The notes under the pieces were generated by a model, which did not search any database, was not told where the DNA came from, and saw only the letters and a program-made list of their open reading frames with translations. A program made the position numbers and the translations under genes. 64,000 bases of DNA from Agrypnia vestita. Taxonomy: Eukaryota; Arthropoda; Insecta; Trichoptera; Phryganeidae. The number at the start of each line of letters is the position of its first letter. The first letter of the stretch is position 1. Where the stretch lies: contig JADDOH010002103.1 in the NCBI GenBank assembly GCA_016648135.1, positions 161,495-225,494 on the forward strand, given 5' to 3'. Shown here piece after piece: positions 9,371-21,245 of the stretch.

Positions 9371-9756
9371 GTGAACTGACAGAAAAAAGCATACAAAAAT
9401 TAAAATATACACAGCGGGCCATGGAAAGGCAGATACTCGGCGTAAGCCTTCGAGATAAAATCATAAATGAAGAAATAAGACGCCGAACAAAATTTGCCGA
9501 TATTATGGACCGTATTGCAAAACTAAAATGGCAGTGGGCTGGACGTATGACACGACAGGAGGATACTAGATGGGCACCCAGAATCCTACAGTGGAGGCCC
9601 TGGACAAAAAATAGAAGCGTCGGAAGACCTCCCAAAAGATGGTCTGATGACATAGTCCAGCAAGAAGGAAGAACCTGGATGCGAAGGGGGAGAAACAGAG
9701 ATGAGTGGAAGAAAATGGAAGAGGCCTACATCCAGCAGTGGAGAGAAACAGGCTAA
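9371..9756 (+). pseudogene. RTE-like retrotransposon C-terminal fragment
   Basis: The open frame reads through LTEKSIQKLKYTQRAMERQI, then LGVSLRDKIINEEIRRRTKF, LKWQWAGRMTRQ, and GRPPKRWSDD and EEAYIQQWRETG before the stop. These are the hallmark motifs after the RT domain in RTE-type elements (AMER.(I/M)LG, W.WAGH..R, GRP..RW.DDI, W..M.EAYIQQW). The stop is followed directly by a GAA-rich run, as at 36955 on the other strand. It is 5'-truncated, lacks endonuclease and RT, and is a dead-on-arrival insertion. Confidence 0.85.
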
Positions 9757-9773
9757 GGAAGAAGAAGAAGAAG

Positions 9774-9803
<30 letters not shown>
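9757..9803 (+). repeat. (GAA)n tail of the RTE-like copy
   Basis: About 15 GAA/AAG units directly after the stop codon. Short microsatellite tails instead of poly(A) are typical for RTE-type 3' ends. Confidence 0.85.
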
Positions 9804-9804
<1 letters not shown>

Positions 9805-10006
9805 GAATTTGTAAAGATATAAGATCGATATCAATGTATAATCGAACAATAAATACAGCTGTTTATCATAATCAATAAAAGACGTCGGCAACCAGTGAAT
9901 TTGTAAAAGTTTTCCAACGATTAACAACGAATTTGTACTATAAGATCGATATCCATGTACAATCGTACAATAAATACAGCTGTTCCTGATGAGTCTCCCG
10001 AACACC
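9804..10006. repeat. imperfect two-unit tandem repeat, ~92 bp
   Basis: The phrases GTGAATTTGTAAA, ATAAGATCGATATC and CAATAAATACAGCTGTT occur twice (starting 9804 and 9895). Confidence 0.65.
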
Positions 10007-10640
10007 AGCAGGCCAACGCCGACCTTGGCTAAGGGTGGCCCTTTCCAAGTCAAGTAGGAAAAAAGAAACCATTGTTTCTTGTGTTATCATCCTTTTTTAT
10101 GTGCAAAGTCAAAGAGTGCCCCCATCCCCCCAAATAACAGGTGAAAAGTGGTTAATCTCTATGAACTTCACACATGACTCCCTCTAGTGACCTGCGTTCT
10201 GTCTTAACCTGAACATTGCTTGAAGTAAAAACTATGTCAAGAATTTAATTCTAAAATAATTTTAAGCAGATTAACTATAGGTTACAAATTTTTTAAAGCT
10301 GTTGCAACCCACTAGGATTTCAAGTATTGATGAAAAAATGTAGTTTTTTAAATTTAAATTTTTAAATGTAGTTTTTAAAATTTTTTAAATTAGTTTTTTA
10401 AATTTAAATTTTTAAATTTTTTAAATTTAAAAATTTAAATTTTTATTGTTTTTACAACTGTACCATTTACAAAAACTTGTTCTAATATAATATTGTACTC
10501 AACATTTTCTTTCATTTACTTCCCGATACCCACCAAACACACTCGTGAACCAGAACTACCCTGAAGATTGAGACCTGTTTTTTTTTCCGCTGAGCTGGTA
10601 TCTAAAGAGAAGTAAAAGATTCCTTTACAATATACAGTGC
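10007..10640. other. unassigned sequence with an AT self-complementary tract
   Basis: 10340-10445 is a run of TTTAAATTTAAATT-type self-complementary sequence. The rest shows no motif. Confidence 0.4.
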
Positions 10641-11052
10641 CGCCTTATTATAATAAAAATTAGCTATAGAAAAATACACAACTACAGTTTAAATAATATT
10701 TATTTATGTTGAGATTATAATTTGGGTGTACGAGTCGACACTGACTGCCTTGTTGCACTCAGTTCGGGAAATCGAGCGCATTTTGCTGCTTCATGAAGTA
10801 GTGACGGGGCAGTCTGTACTTATATCTGAAAGGCAGAAGACTAATATCGTGTTCGTAAGAACCGAGATTATGGATGAGAGGATTTTCTTGTAGCGGAAAG
10901 GTGCATGATTTGTGAAAGTCTGCTGACAGTTTGTGAAAGCATTGTTTAATTGTGTCCACCTTGTGATGAAGGTGCATTTTTTTAATGTTTGTTTTGGGTG
11001 GAGTGTTATATATAGGAAACGAGTATGCACAAATTGCAGATATTCTCAACAT
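10641..11052 (-). pseudogene. Jockey-group non-LTR retrotransposon 3' fragment (copy 1)
   Basis: The minus strand reads YNTPPKTNIKKMHLHHKVD and TIKQCFHKLSADF, ending near ARYQS/FHEAA-equivalent residues (RHYFMKQQNALDFPN). Copy 2 at 18436-18975 has the same segment plus the preceding LQVIQNKALKI motif, which is the typical region after the RT in Jockey-clade elements. Both share a 3' untranslated region ending in AAGGCGGC (here 10641-10650). 5'-truncated, non-functional. Confidence 0.75.
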
Positions 11053-11152
11053 TAACTTAAGTCGTTACCGAAACCTCCTTAACGAACATTTTACCGTTAA
11101 TTTATTTGATTAAACTTTGTTAATACATATATGAATATATATTTTTGTTCAT

Positions 11153-11675
11153 ATTGCCTGGCCAACATAACTTGGCGTGCGGCAAGATTGGAACTAAAAC
11201 CCGCCTCGCCCACACCCGGTGGTAACCCTTTGCCCTGTAATTCAGTACAATCTTGATAACCAATATACACTGAATTATTATGTCCAAAACAGTCCTGGGT
11301 GATGCAAGAACAATTGCCAATGAAGTATTAAAGTTTTGCGAAGCTGAAAAAGCAAATAATGGACAGATATTACCGTCTGACAGTTTGACAGATAGAGCGG
11401 CCGACGCGGAGCGCGCTGTTACCCGACCAAATTTATATTGAGGGCTCTGACACTGGTCAACGGACATTCAGTACATTATGTAATACATACTGTAATAAAT
11501 TTATAATATAACAATAATAAATTTACATTTACAGGTGTAATAAATGTAAATTTATTACACCTGTAAATTTATTACAGGTGTAATAAATTTACAACCTGAC
11601 AACTTCTGTTTCGCGACAGGGGCGCCCTCCCTCGCACGCCAAGTTATAGTGGTGGCACTCTACATATAAGTCTAT
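11153..11675 (+). mobile_element. Tc1/mariner-like derivative, family E, copy 1
   Basis: The inner end motif AACTTGGCGTGCG occurs inverted at both ends (about 11168 and 11640). The plus strand still reads ARTIANEVLKFCEAEKANNG after an ATG at 11281, with a frame break. That resembles the N-terminal helix-turn-helix of IS630/Tc1-like insect transposases; this assignment is inference. Relatives: 28691, 46646, 48638. This copy carries an expansion at 11505-11590 in which the string ACAGGTGTAATAAAT is repeated and inverted several times. Confidence 0.65.
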
Positions 11676-12424
11676 AACAATCATTTTACACCAGGAAAGG
11701 TTGTCGAGGCAAAAAACATTACACGGTTTTCTACAATTTAAAGGCGTCCCTATAAAAAGTGTCACTATGCAAAAACAAAATTTTACAGGAAAGGAAAAAA
11801 CACAGTGATATAATAACCAGAATTTCTGTTTTTTATTGTTTTCTAATATTCGTTTGCCAATTCTGGACATTAATTTTACGTTTTCTTTATTTATTCGTGT
11901 TTTTAAGTAATCGCAGTGACATAGTGGAACTGTCGGAATCCATCATATTTATTACTACCAGATGGATATAAATGAATATAGACCCACGTTAGCCAACTTT
12001 TAAGGTCGAATTTCGGCAAAATTGAGTTGAAATCATGAAAAATAAAATACCGCCTGGTGCATTCTGTTATATGGACCACTTTAATACAAAAAAATCACTT
12101 TATGACCTGATACATATATATATATATATGATATAGACCTTTCTTATAGAGACGCCTTCAATTATCGAACACGACTGTGGACGAATTTTAGCCGCTCTGA
12201 GCTATGTGTCCATCTTCACGAAGCTATATGAGGAAAAGGAAATGCTCAGGTCGGTTGTCATCTGAATGGCTATTGGGGACGAGTACCTACCTAATTCCTC
12301 GGTCGCTCGTTCAATACCATTTGAAGTTATTTTTGTACGGCAGTTCGAAATGTGCTAAAGAAATAATTATTTAACCTCTTTAGGCAGTTCATATTCGGCG
12401 ACATTTTTTTTTACAAAGTATAAG
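11676..12424. other. unassigned sequence
   Basis: A short (TA)n run at 12114-12130. No coding motif. Confidence 0.4.
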
Positions 12425-12665
12425 TAAGTACAGGGGGGGGAGGGGCCCCCAGGAGGACCATCTTGGGTCTCCTGATTCTTTCGGGGATATTTTCGTCGTA
12501 GCGCGACAGAGTGTTGATAGTGGGGTTATGGTGTGTAGTGATGCCTGCATAAAAACGCTTGGCCAAGTCTCTGATGTGGTCTTGTAGAAGCGGAATGCCT
12601 TACTCGTGATGTAATTGTGTGATCCTGATCCAACGCGGCGCATTCAGTGCTAGCCGAATGGCTAT
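12425..12665 (-). pseudogene. Jockey-clade retrotransposon C-terminal fragment
   Basis: One minus-strand frame reads RLALNAPRWIRITQLHHE, a TAA, then GIPLLQDHIRDLAKRFYAGI, and NPTINTLSRYDE with a following RRPK. This is the typical Jockey ending (NAPW..R..QLH.DLG.P....YI..LA..FY, NPLI..L..YD, RRPK). The stop codon and a C-run show that it is dead. The conspicuous minus-strand open frame here is in a different register. Confidence 0.75.
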
Positions 12666-13439
12666 GTCTTGATGTTAAGGTTAAGTATTGGCTTGCAATA
12701 CCGTACCGAAATCAGGTAGTAATATGTGTTAATGTAATGTATCTTTGCGGAATCATCGATTCCACGAGGTTTTTAATTTAAGATCATCATCCCTATTAAT
12801 ATTCACTAAAAGTATGTTGTATACTATAACTACAATAAATATACTATAACTAAACTAAATGAGACGAGTGGGAGATGGATGGGGTCAAGAAAGAATTTAA
12901 CTTGGTCATGGGAACGATAGAATTTCTATTATGCTTTTGAAAATAGTTATGGTCTGTGATGATGTGATGTTTGTGCATAGCTAATATAGAAGATTATCAA
13001 CAAATTTATTTTTTCCATTTGATTAACTGCTTTTATTTAACCTTTCATTTGTACCTTCTTATCGATTTATTATATTTCCAATGATCAGTCAATACTTGAT
13101 ATTCTTTTAAATGAATTTGACAACATCTCTTGTAAGCTTGTCTAAGTTTTCTGTAATATATGAAATTGTTAACTGAAATTTCTTTTATCTAATCAACCTT
13201 TCCCACCTGCAGAGAATTGTAAAATCTAAACTAGAAAGATATGGTAAAGCGCATTAAGGTAGGAAAGAACCGCTTGGAGTCCATGTGATTCTGCTGAGCT
13301 AGTCTGCGAAGTGAAGTTGTTTATGTCTGATTATGTACACTTACCTATCTATTGTAAAAGCCCTATAGGGCGTTAATAAATAAATAAATTTAAAAAATTG
13401 CCGACTAGTTTGAATGAGGGGGTTAATAATTGAGTATTA
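12666..13439. other. unassigned sequence
   Basis: No motif recognised. Near 13360-13390 a 'ccctatagggcgttaataaataaataaat' type tail could be a CR1/Jockey-group 3' end. Confidence 0.35.
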
Positions 13440-14060
13440 TGATTGGGGAAAGGTAGTAAAGTTGTGCTGATCCAGCTAGATAGTGGGTCCTCGTCAAATG
13501 ACGGTATTTCTAGAGATGCTTTCTATTATATGAAAAATATTATACAGTCGTAAAATAATTGACGCGAGTTGTATTTATTATTAAATATTATTTCATTTCG
13601 ATCTCCTGGTCGCGGCTACCAACTGTGATGACCCAAGTAAATAGTGGGGTCTTCCAAATTATTAAAGTTTTCTAGATGTTCAAAAGATTAATTCAGTATT
13701 AGAATATACTATAAAACGTAGTAGGATAATTTCCGCGAATTGAAATTTAATTTTAGCTATTATGTTCAATTGATTTGCCAACTCCTGGTCGCGGCTACAC
13801 TGTGATGACCCAGGTAGATAGTAGGGCATCGGGTCTTGAAACATTTATAATAATTTAGTATAGCTCCTGGTCCGGCACCAGAGTTAGACAACCCATGGGG
13901 TGTTTGTTGAATATATAAGGCGAAGCAAATCTATAATACAAATCTTTCCATTGCATCTCAATGTAAATCATATTCTTATCACGGCTAACGGTGTAAGATG
14001 ACCCTAATGTGGGTCCTACTAAATAATGAAGGTTAGTAAGTAGCAAAACGTCGCGTTCAA
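13440..14060. repeat. degenerate ~180-bp tandem array
   Basis: The phrase CTCCTGGTCGCGGCTAC occurs at 13603 and 13782, and a derivative CTCCTGGTCCGGCACC at 13864. TGTGATGACCCA(A/G)GTA lies after the first two. Between them the units share 'ttgaaat..taatt..ttatt' sequence. About 3.5 units. A looser array with a similar flavour lies at 40460-40990. Confidence 0.6.
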
Positions 14061-16000
14061 AATACAATATATTGGATTATTAAATATTTTATTATTCTTT
14101 TATGTGAGCGCGCGCGATTGAGCGGCAGGATGCAACCGGTCGACTTCAACCATATGATGTAACGATACAGTTGTTAAAAATTAAATATTCTATACAGAAA
14201 TATTACTACTACTAAAATTCAACTTTTCATATGAAATAATTTTCTTACTATACGAAAATACTCTATACGATAAATTAACTAAAAATACGTATTAACTGAA
14301 AATAATTCTATTATTAACTGAAAACATTTATTCTGTGAAAATTGCGCTTTTGAATGCAATATTAACTAACATCTTGGGTTCGCATACGAAATTGATAATA
14401 CCTAATTGCATTTACTAAGTGTATTACCTAAATAACCACAACCATACCATCCTGTCCGTCAGGGACGAAACATAAAACACAGTTATATTTCTAAAAGTGC
14501 TACCTCTTATGCGATAAAAATACCTATTACAGTCGGGCTATGAATATGAACTATCTCCGCCTCATAATGGCGCCTGGCACCAATACTAAAACCCTTACTA
14601 GAAATAATAAATGCGACTAAATCTCAGTAAACACAATATATAATATTCGTAATACGTCGTTGAATTGGCACATGATTCGTCTAATGGATGAAGGACCCCG
14701 TTGTGTATCGTAATAACTTCAAATTCTTTTATAGGAGCAGTGTGGAAACAATTGCATAATATTACGTAATAAAAACATCTAACGAACCTAATAATCTATA
14801 CATTTATGTTACAATAAAATACATTCACCAGAAGAATTCGTGTATTAGAAATAAAACATCTCCGTTTGGAAACAAACCCAATAAAATCAATCGAACGGCA
14901 TAAAGAGGAGAAATTCACATATTAAATAACACTGAAATTAATAATTTTAAACACTTTATATTAACATATTCTTACCTTGAATGGTGTCGTCTTAGACGTG
15001 CATGAACCTGTTCATATTAATTCCTGGGGAAAATAATACATATATTTGCTATCTACGAAATAAGACATTTTTTGAAGCGAAACTTCTTTATAAATAAGTA
15101 GATAAGGTCTCGGGGATGGTTTGTTCGTAGGAATTTTATAACAGCCCGTGAGTTTATATAAAATAATAGTTTCTTTGAATGCTAAATTTTTGTTTTAAAC
15201 CCCCAGCATCTCTGCTGAGAGGGGTTAAGGCTCCGCGCCCGCCTAAACCCGGTGACCAGCTTCCTAAGTGACTAAATGGCCCCCCTTGTTCCTCCGGAAC
15301 TTACTGCATCCCGAGACTCTATCTCTTCTTTACGAGATGTGATCCTGTGACGCCCCTCTTTTAGGCTTATAATTGTACGAATTGATGACGACATTAGCCT
15401 CCTTTGCGGGCATAGTCAGCGATGTTACAAATTATTGTGCAATCCCATTATGCCTTTTCAGAGCGGCGTCCCACGATTCTGCATCTTGCAACATTTACTT
15501 TGGTCAAATGTTAGAGTGTTAGTAACATATTTATAATATCCCAGCTATTCCATATGAGTGAATGATTTTTATACTGATTCTGGCCCTGTCTTTCTTACAG
15601 AGGACGGAATAGAAGTTAACGTTTTCTATCAAGGTTTTACAGCATTCAAGCATGGAAATCCTTCCAAAGACAAAGGGAACTTTTTGTTGGTTTAAGTAGT
15701 TTGCGCCGGATGAGGTTAGGTGGTCGGTTTATTGACGACCCCGAGCAACAAGGAGGGCACCGCCTTTAAGGGACCCTGCAGGGGCTTGTGCGGGTTCCAC
15801 GCCCAAGTGCCGGCAATCATCCACCCCTCAGCCAGCTAGGCTAACACAAACCAGATATCCCCAATCTTTAGTTAGATCTCCCCATTCTGTCCTTTACTCG
15901 TCATTCTGAAGCCACTTATTAAGCTGAATATACCGAGGTACTCGATTCATAAAGAGTTAGTTGTAGACCGAGTGTAATGATTGCGCAATACCTACGCAAT
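14061..16000. other. left part of a long repeat with GC-richer blocks; no coding found
   Basis: 15200-15420 and 15700-15840 are GC-rich (strings such as CCCGGTGACCAGC and CACCGCCTTTAAGGGACCC) and resemble untranslated parts of retroelements, but I cannot name them. The rest is AT-rich. Confidence 0.35.
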
Positions 16001-16740
16001 ACAGTAACGATCAAAATGCTACTAAGTAATTCATATAGAAATCCGTGTATTCAATTTTTAGCATAAACGGTATGAAATTCGCTTTGCATAAAATACATCC
16101 GTTTGGAACGTTTTTCTCGTACGATTTGAACCAATATCACACAAGCAATCGTGATATTTAATTACACATAATTATTCCGAACTCAAATATTCCCAAAATA
16201 AATACATTTCGATAGTGAAAATAATTAACCGTAATAGATAATATAAATGTGTTCCTTATCTGTTACACAGTGGCGGTATGATCCTCTCTGGTACTGATGA
16301 ATGGTAGATTCCTCCATACGTCCGGGCAGCAACTCCGTCCGCAAATGCTGTTCTCCAAATGAAGTCTCTGGCAGTAGTCTCTCGGGCAGCGCTTCCGCTG
16401 GCAGGTCTGGTCTCGAACTGAAGGGGGTGAGTATATCGTGTTTGCTCCTTTTATAGTCTCGATTGCACCATATCTCCGAAATCCACGCTAGTGCAGTGAC
16501 TCTTCCTATGCGCGATGACTTCACCGGCGGCGCTCGCCATTGGCCGGATTCAGTCATCAGGACGGTCGCCTCCGGCTCAACCCGTCGAAGGCAAAGCGCG
16601 CCTGTGATTGGTCCGTTTCGTTAAAATAACAGTAAAGCACCCGCTACACGCAAGACTTGCTGTTCCGATTCATAAATAATAAAGGCTCGTTCGCACCTAC
16701 TCACAAGGTCGAGTCTATTAGGATTGGCAAACAATATTAA
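16001..16740 (-). repeat. long repeat L, copy 1, right part with minus-strand TATA
   Basis: The phrases TAGAAATCCGTGTATTCAAT, TCTCGTACGAT and CAATCGTGATAT are shared with 42100-42500. The right ends also match (AATAATAAAGGCTCGTTCGC CACC-type here and AATAATAAAAGCTAGCCCGC at 43100). On the minus strand a TATAAAAGGAGC box (about 16446-16457) precedes an open stretch. It may be an LTR or promoter region of a retroelement. No gag or pol is visible. Confidence 0.5.
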
Positions 16741-17360
16741 TTTAACACAGAATTATATCTATGGTATAATAAAGATCTAAGAAATATTACTTGTATAGCT
16801 GAATATTCAATATTTTGTTAGCCTCTTGTAATACATAGAATCTTGAGAAGAAATATATCAGGCTTTTACTTTTAAACGATTCAAACCAGAAGAAATATAT
16901 TCTTGATGTCCATACTTGGCTTTTTTTGAATATTATTATTTTAAGATTTTCTAAATTTATTAAATCTATCTCTATGTCGACCATCACAAAGTGCTGTCAG
17001 CTGAACGGAGAGGAAGGCCATGATTAGGTAGAAAGTTGATTTTAGATTTCAGGATGAGCGAGGATTGGAAAGGAAATTATAAAGTAGAGATTTAGGCCGG
17101 CGGCGTCACACTGCGCGTATCGAAATGTCGCGGAACGCCGCGACATTTTTTTCCACACAATATGCGCTTATCAAATACACTGCACGGACGATCGATCGAC
17201 CCATTCGCTTTGGCGATTTTACGCAAAGTAATCGATTTTCATTTTAGATAAAATGGATACATATGTTTTGCAGACGTTCTAGTTCGTTGAGATGCTCATA
17301 TGCTGGACTTCTCAAAATATTTTTTCCCCCAAGGAAAATACCAATAAGTAAATGTCTCTA
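16741..17360. other. unassigned; GC-richer segment 17090-17220 with hairpin
   Basis: ATGTCGCGG/CCGCGACAT form a 9-bp hairpin at about 17124-17147. Possible host non-coding element, single copy here. Confidence 0.3.
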
Positions 17361-17500
17361 TGCCCCGAAATCAGAGTCAATACTTAGATGATTTGAAGGT
17401 TTAGGTACGCCCTAAATGTCTTATTTTGTACTGAAAATTACGCATTTAAGGTGTACCTTAACCTTTAAATAATCTAAGTATTGACTCTGAATTCGGGCCT
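17361..17500. mobile_element. foldback MITE, family P, copy 2
   Basis: Same 140-bp palindrome as 1721-1860, from CCCCGAAATCAGAGTCAA to TTGACTCTGAATTCGGGCC. Flanked by TA on both sides, consistent with a TA target duplication. Confidence 0.8.
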
Positions 17501-17977
17501 ATATCTCGCCACAAATTCCGCGTATTTTTTTATCCCATCAGCTCTACATTCGCTCCTAAGATATATATTTATTTTTATTGATCATTAATATACTGGGGAA
17601 CGACTATTCGTGAAAGTTTTCTGAGTAGTTCACACTTTTAGAACAAAAATCAGTTTTAAAAGAATATTTTATTCATGAATGACCCTCCTCTATTACACAT
17701 ATTACTATAAAATTATGGTAAAAAATCTACAATTTAATCGAATTTATTTATTTTCGTAACGTTTTAACTTAGACGCGTATCCCATCCCCGTAAAATATAA
17801 CGGCTCAGGCGAAGAGTGTATTAATCAGTGGCGTATAGCGCATACAAGCAAAAAAGCTGTGCATTACTAAAAATTCTGGGAAACAAATATTAATCAAACT
17901 AGCAAAAACTCGCGAAAAATCAGGGGACACATATAGGATTTTGAAGCTGAAAATTCACGAATAGAAAACCTTTTTTT
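17501..17977. other. unassigned sequence
   Basis: At 17826 the string CAGTGGCGTATAGCGCATAC resembles a hAT-type end, but no partner end was found. Confidence 0.35.
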
Positions 17978-18135
17978 ACTCCCTTTATATTAACACGTGG
18001 CGTCTGCTTGCTTGCTTGCCGGCTTACCGACAAAAAAAACTTTGGATCGATTTTTGACCCTTTTCTAATATCAGCTAAACTTGCAAACTAATTCATCGAC
18101 TTAAAACCTAAATTGTATTTACAGCAGCAACTCTT
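17978..18135 (+). mobile_element. truncated copy of TIR element S
   Basis: Begins ACTCCCTTTATATTAAC, then CGTGGCGTCTGCTTG and a CAAAAAAAACTT..GGATCGATTTTT block, identical in order to 34909-35040. No right end is visible. It includes a (CTTG)n run at 18006-18019. Confidence 0.65.
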
Positions 18136-18435
18136 TAATGACGATATTTTTGGTGAATGTTGGTTGCTGGTCAATATTTTTGTAGTAATTCAAATAATTT
18201 ACGGACAGATGTACCTACATTCAAAATTAGGCAAGTTGATAATCCTTATCTAATAAAAAAGACGATTTAAAATTCTAGCCATGGCTAAGGCTAGAGTTTT
18301 TATTTTCGACTGTTTCTGTATACAACTTCATATCAATGCTCTCGTATTTTACTTGTTTGTGTGCATCCAATTTGTTTTTTGAATCTATAAGATATTTGTA
18401 CTGAACTGAATATTTTCCTACTGAAGCCGGATTAT
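18136..18435. other. unassigned sequence
   Basis: It contains the small inverted pair CTAGCCATGG / CTAAGGCTAG near 18276. Nothing else. Confidence 0.35.
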
Positions 18436-18975
18436 ATTCGCCCTGTCTTTGCATCTGCGAGTTTTATGTACTCACACTATACAACTCCATGGTCCTTCCG
18501 ACAATCACATACGTCGCACCAGTCTTTAGCAGCATACACGCAGAAAAATACAAAAAAATTACAAGTCATACAAAACAAAGCACTTAAAATCATATACAAC
18601 ACGACACCCAAAACAAGTCTCAAAAAAATGCACCATCTACACAAGATGGACACAATAAAACAATGCTTCCTCAAACTTTCACAAATCATGTACCTATCCA
18701 AACCAAGAAAATCCTCTAATCCGAAATCTCGGCTCTTATGGGCAAGATATCAGTCTTCTGCCTTTCAGATACAAGCACAGATAGCCACGTCACTATTTCA
18801 TGAAGCAGCATAATGCGCTCGATCCACCGGTCTGGGTCGCAAAAAGACAGACAGCGCCGACTCGCACTTCGAAATTATGATTTGTAAATAAAAATAAATG
18901 TTATTTAAGTTGTAGTTGTATAATTTACTATAGCTAATTATAAGAATTTAAAATAAGGCGGCATTATAATAAAAT
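18436..18975 (+). pseudogene. Jockey-group non-LTR retrotransposon 3' fragment (copy 2)
   Basis: It reads PWSFRQSHTSHQSLAAYTQK, then NTKKLQVIQNKALKIIYN and MDTIKQCFLKLS. The LQ.IQNKAL.I motif is the conserved block just after the Jockey-clade RT domain. The frame then degenerates and is followed by the untranslated region shared with copy 1, ending AAGGCGGC. 5'-truncated, non-functional. Confidence 0.8.
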
Positions 18976-19019
18976 GTCGCGCCTAGTTTGTTCCCCTTTT
19001 TAAATATTACAGTAAAATT

Positions 19020-19215
19020 TTTAGTGGGTTTTTTACTTAGAATTTTTTACCCTTACGAATTCATGTAAAATATATAAAATACATAATGTTTATTATAATA
19101 AGTAGTTTGCAAAAGTGATAAAGCTATAGAGCTGACGCACTTGTAGAAGTAGATTAGGCGGTCTAGCCGCATGTAGAGTACTCAGAGTATCGTAGACTCT
19201 AAGGAATCGGAAAAT
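19020..19215 (+). repeat. interspersed repeat R, copy 2
   Basis: Shares GGCGGTCTAGCCGCATGTA, AGTACTCAGAGTATCGTAGA and CTCTAAGGAATCG with copy 3 and, inverted, with copy 1. Ends at GGAATCGGAAAA. It lies directly after the Jockey fragment, and may be part of the same element's tail. Confidence 0.7.
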
Positions 19216-19781
19216 CGAGTTTTATGTAGAATTTGTGAAATTTGCGCGCACGTCATTAACTACGACATTGTTACTAGTTCCATATTTGATAACATATTAA
19301 ATATTTAGTGTGTATTCCAACGGTCAGTTAGACATTATTGCCATGGAATGTATATATAAAATATGTAAAGATGTCGTCAGCAAGAATATAAAGTTTATGC
19401 CTTCTGGAGCCACTGGTATTAAAGAATTCAGCCAGCGTACCGATTCTCACCCCCGTCGAGAATAAAATCATAAAAAATAATCTTATTTTTTTCAGAGCAA
19501 AAAGAAAAAGCCTTTCACGTTTAAGAGCCGAGCGACTAAAATGATTTCACGAAACGCGTCCTCATTTTGTAATACAAATGTTGTACAGTATGAAAGCAAC
19601 TCCACGTCGAAAAATCTATGGCATATTTTTGTCATGCGTGGCGATTTCTCCTTTACGCTGCCTTATATATTTTATAGCTTAAGAATTTTGTGACCGTCTA
19701 AAATTTTAATGAAAATATTTACTTGGGACGCACATAAACATAACTTTTATGGGACGAACAACCCGTTGCGAATCGTAGTCC
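19216..19781. other. unassigned sequence
   Basis: A splice-acceptor-like TTTTTTTCAG occurs at about 19486-19495, but no exon-like frame follows. Confidence 0.35.
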
Positions 19782-19820
19782 GGACCATGATCCATCCGTT
19801 CGACGGATGGTTCATGGTCC
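19782..19820. repeat. near-perfect hairpin
   Basis: GGACCATGATCCATCCGT and its inverted copy ACGGATGGTTCATGGTCC surround a TCG(A) centre with one mismatch. Isolated, no second copy. Confidence 0.8.
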
Positions 19821-19996
19821 ATCTAAACGTTGGTCTTATGGCGGGTTTGGTTGTGTTGGAGAGGATTCCCACCCGTCCAGAAGAATCCTCTCGTATCAGA
19901 ATGTGTTCAGCGAGTGTCTCGTGTGTGGTGTGAATAAGAGGCAGTAATGGAGCAGATCAGTACAGGGTGCAAATGATACTCACATTCGATTCGTAT

Positions 19997-20042
19997 CTTC
20001 ATATTCAACTCGTCTTACAGTTAAGACGAGTTGAATATGAAG
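19997..20042. repeat. perfect 21-bp hairpin with CAGT loop
   Basis: The 5' arm CTTCATATTCAACTCGTCTT (plus A) is followed by CAGT and its exact complement. The 3' arm abuts the next hairpin. Confidence 0.9.
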
Positions 20043-20076
20043 AATGAGCATGGAACAGTTTCCATGCTCATTCTTC
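20039..20076. repeat. perfect 17-bp hairpin with CAGT loop
   Basis: The arm GAAGAATGAGCATGGAA, then CAGT, then its exact complement. It overlaps the previous hairpin by 4 bp and has the same loop. Confidence 0.9.
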
Positions 20077-20139
20077 TCATACTGATTTCTCCTTATTTTG
20101 CTACAAACATTGTATTTTGTTCACCAACTTTGTACTCTC

Positions 20140-21245
20140 ACTTCACCCTTAAAGGCTACAACGGTGTTTTTACACCTAGGTCACTTATTTGTATGCCTAT
20201 ACTTGTTTTCGTTTTAAACGCAGCACTTTGATATTCCGGTACACTTAAAGGGCTATATACAGTTAGAATTTTCAAAAAATTGATTTTTTTTAAATTTAAA
20301 TTTCGTAATGTACACATATTTAAGTAAACACACAGAAAATTTCAAGTCAATCCGGCGATTATTTTCAAAGTTACACGCATATATGTAATCGTTCGCGAGG
20401 CCGGAGCGCCAGCGCTCACCTAGAGAGTTGTCCCTTTTATTTTTACCTACCTATTGTAAACGATGTACCTTTTATTTACCTGTCCATTGAAAATGTCCCC
20501 TTCTAATGTATTCAGATGACTAAAGTGAAAGTATAGCCCTGGAATAAACGACTCGATGTAAGTTGAAAAAAAATGTTTTTTACTCTATGTAAAGCGCTTT
20601 TGAAACATTAAAGCCGTTTTTCTCAAAACTGTCTCTTTAACATCGGTGACAAAGATTTCTCGGAAACGGCTTAACTGATCTGTCTCAAATTTTAACACAA
20701 GCTTCTTAATTATATTTTTTCGTAATTATTCGAAGGTTTTTTCTCGCCGATAAATATTTTTTTTATAAACAATTTAAGGCCAAAATTTTGGTGAAAAATC
20801 GATTTTTTATTGAGAAGTAGCCATTTTGTCAAAAAAATTATTTTGCTTATTCCTTCAATTAATGACAAGACAATACTTTGACGAAATCCGTTTGATTTTT
20901 TCATTTTCGATGATCCAGTCCAGAGATATCGTTGTCACCGCAAGATACCTTTTTTGAGAGGAGCTCCTGGAGATCAGCTATAGCAGCTTTCAAAATTATT
21001 ATTTTACAAATACAAAAATGTTAAAATACAGTTAAAAGTAACCGTAATATGTGTACAAATTTTCACATTAATAAATTTAAAAGTCTTCTCAGAAAAAATC
21101 TTGAAAAATCGCTTTTTTTGGGCCTCCTGACTGTGAATAACGCCTTAACTAGCCCTCGAACGCGCGGGGAGTGGGTTTGTTCGCGAGCGCAGCTTCAGAG
21201 ATACACCCGAAACCCGGTGTTTTTACACCCGTTGTAGTCTTGTGG
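20140..21245. mobile_element. possible piggyBac-like remnant
   Basis: The left block CCCTTAAAGGCTACAACGG (20144) with GTGTTTTTACACC, and the right block GTGTTTTTACACC with CGTTGTAGTC (21208-21230), are inverted to one another. A third such block at 25558-25619 ends CCCTCAAGGG next to TTAA. The interior holds no transposase. Either a short element or parts of a larger one. Confidence 0.4.

Noticed and set aside
9986..10012. CTGATGAGTCTCCCGAACACC resembling a hammerhead core
   Set aside because: The GAA is followed by C instead of the required A, and the segment between the two core parts cannot form helix II.
9586..10053. 155-codon minus-strand frame with a serine run
   Set aside because: The serine run is the complement of the (GAA)n tail of the RTE-like copy. 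The frame is a shadow.
19480..19680. Host exon after a TTTTTTTCAG acceptor
   Set aside because: No sustained reading frame or recognisable protein follows.
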